Shown one piece after another: positions 60,609 through 64,000 of a stretch of DNA of 64,000 bases. The stretch's first letter is position 1; the number at the start of each line of letters is the position of its first letter. The stretch is taken from the NCBI RefSeq assembly GCF_011303555.1, contig NZ_CP049868.1, forward strand, positions 1,240,001-1,304,000. Reading direction: 5' to 3'. The stretch comes from Pedobacter sp. HDW13 (GTDB taxonomy: Bacteria; Bacteroidota; Bacteroidia; Sphingobacteriales; Sphingobacteriaceae). A program made the position numbers and the translations under genes. The notes beneath the pieces were generated by a model. It had not been told where the DNA came from. It ran no database searches and saw nothing but the letters and a program-made list of their open reading frames with translations.

Positions 60609-60733
60609 CTTAATATCGGTACTATTTTTTTAAACCTGTTTACTTAAAAAGACCAAAGTATTTTTTAAGTAGAGGGCAAAAATAACAAAATTGTATAACT
60701 TATAACACCATTAAATTTTTCTATCCAGTATAA

Positions 60734-62026
60734 ATGAGGTATTTTAGTATTTTAAGTAAACTGGTTTTGACAAAGAAATATTATATCCTCCTCATCTGTC
60801 TGCTTTGCTCTATGGGGCTTAAGGCTTCATCGTTATTAATTTATATGGATGAAGACCAAAAAAACCACCTTAAAGCATACGGCATTGCCTATTGGACCAT
60901 TAGCAAACAAGTTGAGGTAGACTGGCTGTTAAATTACCGCGGAGGTAGCTTTCTCATTAAATACAATAAGGCGGTAGAAGATGAACTTAAAATAAGAGGA
61001 GTATCGTACGAGGTTATGGCCGATGGTAAAGTGGTTAGCTTATTAAACGAAATCAGCGATCCTTCGGTAAACATGGAAATGGTAAAGCTGGAGAAAACGC
61101 CAAAAATTGCCGTTTACTCGCCTAAAAGCAAATTGCCCTGGGATGATGCCGTTACCTTGGTTTTAACTTATGCCGAAATTCCGTACGATGTAATATACGA
61201 TGACGATATTTTGCAGGATAAACTAAGTAAATATGATTGGCTCCACCTACACCATGAAGATTTTACTGGTCAGTACGGCCGGTTCTGGGCCAATTTCAGG
61301 TATGCTACCTGGTACCAGGAAGATGTAAAAAACCAGGAGACATTGGCCAAACGCATGGGTTATAAAAAGGTATCGGAAATGAAACTGGCCGTGGCCAAAC
61401 ACATTAAAGAGTATTGCGCTGGTGGGGGCTTCTTATTTGCCATGTGCTCGGGCACCGATAGTTTTGATATTGCCCTTGCAGCCGAAGGTGTGGATATTTG
61501 TGCCCAGATGTTTGATGGTGATGCGGCCGATCCGAATGCCCAAGCTAAGCTTGATTTTAATAAAACACTGGCTTTCCAGAATTTCAGGCTTGATAATAAC
61601 CCCATGAATTACGAGTTTTCGGATATCGACGCCACTCAAACCCGCACACTTAACCAAACCAACGATTATTTTACGCTTTTCGATTTTTCGGCCAAATGGG
61701 ACCTGGTACCAACCATGCTTACGCAAGACCACGATAAGGTAATTAAAGGTTTTATGGGGCAAACCACAGCATTTAAAAAAAGTCTTGTTAAAACGAGTGT
61801 AACGGTTTTAGGCGAAAACAAAGGTGCGGCTGAAGTACGCTACCTGCATGGCGAAATTGGTAAAGGGCAGTTTACTTTTTATGGCGGCCACGATCCGGAA
61901 GATTATCAGCATGCAGTAGGTGATCCGCCAACCGATTTAAACCTGCACCCTAATTCACCGGGCTATCGCCTCATTTTAAATAACGTACTTTTTCCTGCAG
62001 CCAAAAAGAAACCTCAAAAAACATAA
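60734..62026 (+). CDS. Secreted protein of the family commonly labelled 'asparagine synthetase B' in Bacteroidota
   Basis: The protein has 430 residues. N-terminal hydrophobic segment about 14-31 ('YYILLICLLCSMGLKAS') looks like a signal peptide. The body has 'SLLIYMDEDQKNHLKAYGIAYW', 'TPKIAVYSPKSKLPWDDAVTLVLTYAEIPYDVIYDDDIL', 'YDWLHLHHEDFTGQYGRF', 'GGGFLFAMCSGTDSFDIALA' with a Cys in a possible nucleophile elbow, and 'GKGQFTFYGGHDPEDY'. The middle resembles a class-I glutamine-amidotransferase-like fold. The name 'asparagine synthetase B' is attached to this family in databases, but none of the AsnB synthetase motifs (N-terminal Cys2, P-loop S-G-G-x-D-S) is present, so the label is doubtful. 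Real function unknown. Confidence 0.75.
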   Translation: MRYFSILSKLVLTKKYYILLICLLCSMGLKASSLLIYMDEDQKNHLKAYGIAYWTISKQVEVDWLLNYRGGSFLIKYNKAVEDELKIRGVSYEVMADGKVVSLLNEISDPSVNMEMVKLEKTPKIAVYSPKSKLPWDDAVTLVLTYAEIPYDVIYDDDILQDKLSKYDWLHLHHEDFTGQYGRFWANFRYATWYQEDVKNQETLAKRMGYKKVSEMKLAVAKHIKEYCAGGGFLFAMCSGTDSFDIALAAEGVDICAQMFDGDAADPNAQAKLDFNKTLAFQNFRLDNNPMNYEFSDIDATQTRTLNQTNDYFTLFDFSAKWDLVPTMLTQDHDKVIKGFMGQTTAFKKSLVKTSVTVLGENKGAAEVRYLHGEIGKGQFTFYGGHDPEDYQHAVGDPPTDLNLHPNSPGYRLILNNVLFPAAKKKPQKT

Positions 62027-62309
62027 TTCTTCAGTAACTACTTTCTGGCATTCATCATTTCAGGCTAAAAAAAACTGTTTTGGCCCGAAATTCCTGTTAT
62101 GTATACAATAGGGAACAAAAAACCATTGCGCAAAGCAATACCGTAATTATACTAATTCACTACAAATACACGCCTGTAAACCAACACATTACAACCTGTT
62201 TTGTAACACACTTGATACTTTGGCACAGCTTTTGGAAATGAGGCTTGTAATTAACAACAGGTTTAAAGCCTGAAATTTTTAAACAAGATCTTTCTAAAAG
62301 AAAAATATT

Positions 62310-63041
62310 ATGAAAAAGTTATTATTAAGTGCATCAGTTATTTTATTAGCAACAGGTGCTTTCGCACAATCGACTACGGGTACTACTTCAAGATTTGGTA
62401 TTAAAGCCGGAGTTAACTTAGCTAAAATTCATTCAAGTGGAGATAATGAATCTATCTACAATGACAATGCTAAAAACAATGTTGGCTATAATGTTACCGC
62501 TTTTGGAGATTTTGGTGTGGCTAACAACTTTTTTATCCAGCCCGGAATTTCATTGCAAAATAAAGGTGTAAAATTCGAAGGCACCAGTTCTGCAACTATA
62601 GGAGCTACGACTACAACTACTACATCATCAGTAAAAACGAATGTAATGGCTATTGAAGTACCGGTTAATGCGGTATTTAATATTCCAACCGGCGATGCTG
62701 GTGCAGTGCAAATTAGTGCCGGTCCGTATATTGGGTTTAACATTTCTGGTAAAAACAAAGGAAATACCACCACTACTACGGTAAATAACAACACCAACTC
62801 GAGTGTAACCAGTACCAGTAGTAATGACAGGGATTTAAGTTTTGGTAGTGCAAACGATAAAGATCAGAGCTCTACGGATTTTGGCGCAAACTTTGGTCTG
62901 TCTTACCGTACCTCATCTGGTTTCTTAGTGGGTGCCAATTATGGTTTAGGTTTATCTGATTTAACTCCAAAAGACAGACAAGCTAACAGCAATAAATTTA
63001 CCAATCGCGTGTTAGGATTTACAGTAGGTTATTCTTTCTAA
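62310..63041 (+). CDS. Outer-membrane beta-barrel protein (porin family, OMP_b-brl type)
   Basis: The protein has 243 residues with a signal peptide of about 19 (A-T-G-A-F-A-Q). The barrel pattern runs 'SRFGIKAGVNLAKIHSSG', 'VGYNVTAFGDFGVANNFFIQPGISLQNKGVKF', 'VMAIEVPVNAVFNIPTGDAGAVQISAGPYIGFNISG', 'DFGANFGLSYRTSSGFLVGANYGLGLSDL' and terminal 'RVLGFTVGYSF'. Two extracellular loops are made almost wholly of Thr/Asn/Ser codons (around 105-113 and 152-172), suggesting recent simple-repeat growth. Function is general outer-membrane; no substrate can be given. The 283 bases upstream contain no gene that I can see. Confidence 0.88.
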   Translation: MKKLLLSASVILLATGAFAQSTTGTTSRFGIKAGVNLAKIHSSGDNESIYNDNAKNNVGYNVTAFGDFGVANNFFIQPGISLQNKGVKFEGTSSATIGATTTTTTSSVKTNVMAIEVPVNAVFNIPTGDAGAVQISAGPYIGFNISGKNKGNTTTTTVNNNTNSSVTSTSSNDRDLSFGSANDKDQSSTDFGANFGLSYRTSSGFLVGANYGLGLSDLTPKDRQANSNKFTNRVLGFTVGYSF

Positions 63042-63064
63042 GCAATAACATACCTATGAAAAAC

Positions 63065-63102
63065 AAAAACCTTCCCGGTGTAAAATCGGGAAGGTTTTTT
63101 TA
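63065..63102. terminator. Terminator between convergent outer-membrane protein genes
   Basis: The 13-base arms AAAAACCTTCCCG / CGGGAAGGTTTTT with a 10-base loop have T-tracts on both sides. Confidence 0.85.
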
Positions 63103-63121
63103 TGCTTTTTGATTAAGTTAC

Positions 63122-64000
63122 CTAATCGTAAAAATTCCAACTAACACCAAATTTCAACAGGGCATCCTGCATCGGGTAGCGGTTTACTGTAAAGTACCCC
63201 TTTTGGAAAAGGCCCTGGTTTACGAAATCATATTTAACAAAGATATTGGCCCTTTTTAAATTTGCTTTAAAAAAGACATCGACAATTGGTTTCGACTGTA
63301 AATTAACCGGATTATCCTCATCGATATAAAACTGTGCAGTAGCCGGCGAATACAAATAATTTCCGTATTCTGAATTGTAGCGAACATCGAAGCCGATATT
63401 TGCCTTCAACACTTTAAAAAAGGTATTATTGAAATAAATGCTGTTATAGGTGTAAATTTCTGGTGTTCTTAAAACAGCATTTTTATCGGTTTTTTGGTAG
63501 GCTACGTAGTTTTCTAATGCAAACTTACCAAAGCGCCATTTCTTTAATACATCAATCCTGATTAAGCTGATATCTGCTGTGGCCTGTTTGGGTAGGATAG
63601 CCGTTGTACCGTTACTGTGGTCGGCAGCAAAATAAAGATAATTACTGGTTAAGAAATATTTTGCCCCTGCGGTAAGGTCATATTTATCGTTTATATAATT
63701 AAAAGACAGGTTCAGGATTTTGGTGTTTTTAAAATCGTTATTTGTCCATTTGTAGTGGTTACCATGGTAATAATCGTAAATCGCCGATGGGCTCTGGTTT
63801 TGTGCATAAGCTCCCAGTTCTATCCGGCCAATAGTTTTACCCAAAAGGATTTTACTTTTTGCCTCATACAGATAATCGCCGGCATTTTCGCCTTGCAGGA
63901 TTTGCTGTAAGTCTAAATTAAAATCGACATTGCTGGAGAATCGGTAACCCGCAGCACCCAAAACCGTAATATTCTGGTAATAAGCCCTACTTTGCTCGTA
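63122..64000 (-). CDS. Putative porin (Porin_10-like), N-terminus beyond the window
   Basis: The frame is open from base 64000 (reading Y-E-Q-S-R-A-Y-Y-Q-N) to the stop at 63122, so about 292 C-terminal residues are seen. It is nearly all amphipathic beta-strands rich in Tyr/Asn ('YRFSSNVDFNLDLQQIL', 'IGRIELGAYAQNQSPSAIYDYYHGNHYKW', 'LSFNYINDKYDLTAGAKYFLTSNYLYF', 'FFKVLKANIGFDVRYNSEYGNYLY') and ends 'LLKFGVSWNFYD'. It matches the large Bacteroidota 'putative porin' barrels of about 600-700 residues, so the start lies outside. Substrate unknown. Confidence 0.75.
   Translation of the reverse strand, partial: YEQSRAYYQNITVLGAAGYRFSSNVDFNLDLQQILQGENAGDYLYEAKSKILLGKTIGRIELGAYAQNQSPSAIYDYYHGNHYKWTNNDFKNTKILNLSFNYINDKYDLTAGAKYFLTSNYLYFAADHSNGTTAILPKQATADISLIRIDVLKKWRFGKFALENYVAYQKTDKNAVLRTPEIYTYNSIYFNNTFFKVLKANIGFDVRYNSEYGNYLYSPATAQFYIDEDNPVNLQSKPIVDVFFKANLKRANIFVKYDFVNQGLFQKGYFTVNRYPMQDALLKFGVSWNFYD

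Noticed and set aside
1..64000. tRNA or rRNA genes
   Set aside because: I saw no cloverleaf-like segment with the GGTTCRA arm and no rRNA-like stretch.

Overview
This window reads as a chromosome segment of a Bacteroidota bacterium, most likely Sphingobacteriaceae and Pedobacter-like. The reasons are a SusC/SusD pair, the Bacteroidota-specific order rpmB-rpmG-DUF4295-ftsY-rimO, low G+C intergenic DNA, near absence of Shine-Dalgarno sites, and several promoters of the Bacteroidota form TTTG-N18-20-TAnnTTTG. I see no tRNA, rRNA, CRISPR array, intact insertion sequence or prophage.

1-19 kb is a polysaccharide/glycoprotein utilisation locus, all on the minus strand. In transcription order it holds a LacI-type regulator, SusC, SusD, a secreted glutaminase-A-like protein, a GH92 alpha-mannosidase, a ROK protein, two basic-secretory-protein (BSP) metallopeptidases, a second GH92, a DUF1080 (3-keto-glycoside hydrolase-like) protein and a sorbosone-dehydrogenase-like protein cut by the window start. 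Perfect palindromes of the type TAAAACGTTTTA lie upstream of SusC (two), the glutaminase-like gene (two) and a BSP gene (one), with a copy inside the ROK gene. They look like operators of the LacI protein. Four genes here (ROK, second GH92, SusD, LacI) carry five -1 frameshifts, four of them explained by one G/C missing from a homopolymer. Either the assembly has local errors or this locus is decaying. The likely substrate is mannose-rich glycoprotein (inference).

19-38 kb is mostly housekeeping: lpxB, a small membrane protein, surE, a 1-kb gene-free stretch with an 11-bp tandem repeat, an M16 peptidase, a luciferase-like oxidoreductase, CsbD, acs with a double-palindrome divergent promoter, rpmB, rpmG, DUF4295, ftsY, rimO, gpsA, and an RND/ABC efflux adaptor with a TolC-like channel but no pump gene.

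38-47 kb holds a polysaccharide deacetylase interrupted in frame by a palindromic repeat, acnB followed by a second, mitochondrial-type aconitase, small outer-membrane/lipoprotein genes with near-identical terminators, a DUF2007 protein and a GH1 glucosidase.

47.9-56 kb holds a 'planctomycete-type' cassette (DUF1549/DUF1553 cytochrome, DUF1501, sugar isomerase/epimerase, DUF2231-cytochrome-LRR), with GH1 possibly part of it and a divergent AraC regulator with a well-formed promoter.

56-64 kb holds an alpha/beta hydrolase, a membrane-anchored MutS-family ATPase, rlmH, a 42-residue membrane protein, a DUF5606 protein with a Lys/Ala tail, a cyclophilin, a protein of the family commonly labelled 'asparagine synthetase B', an outer-membrane beta-barrel protein and a truncated porin.
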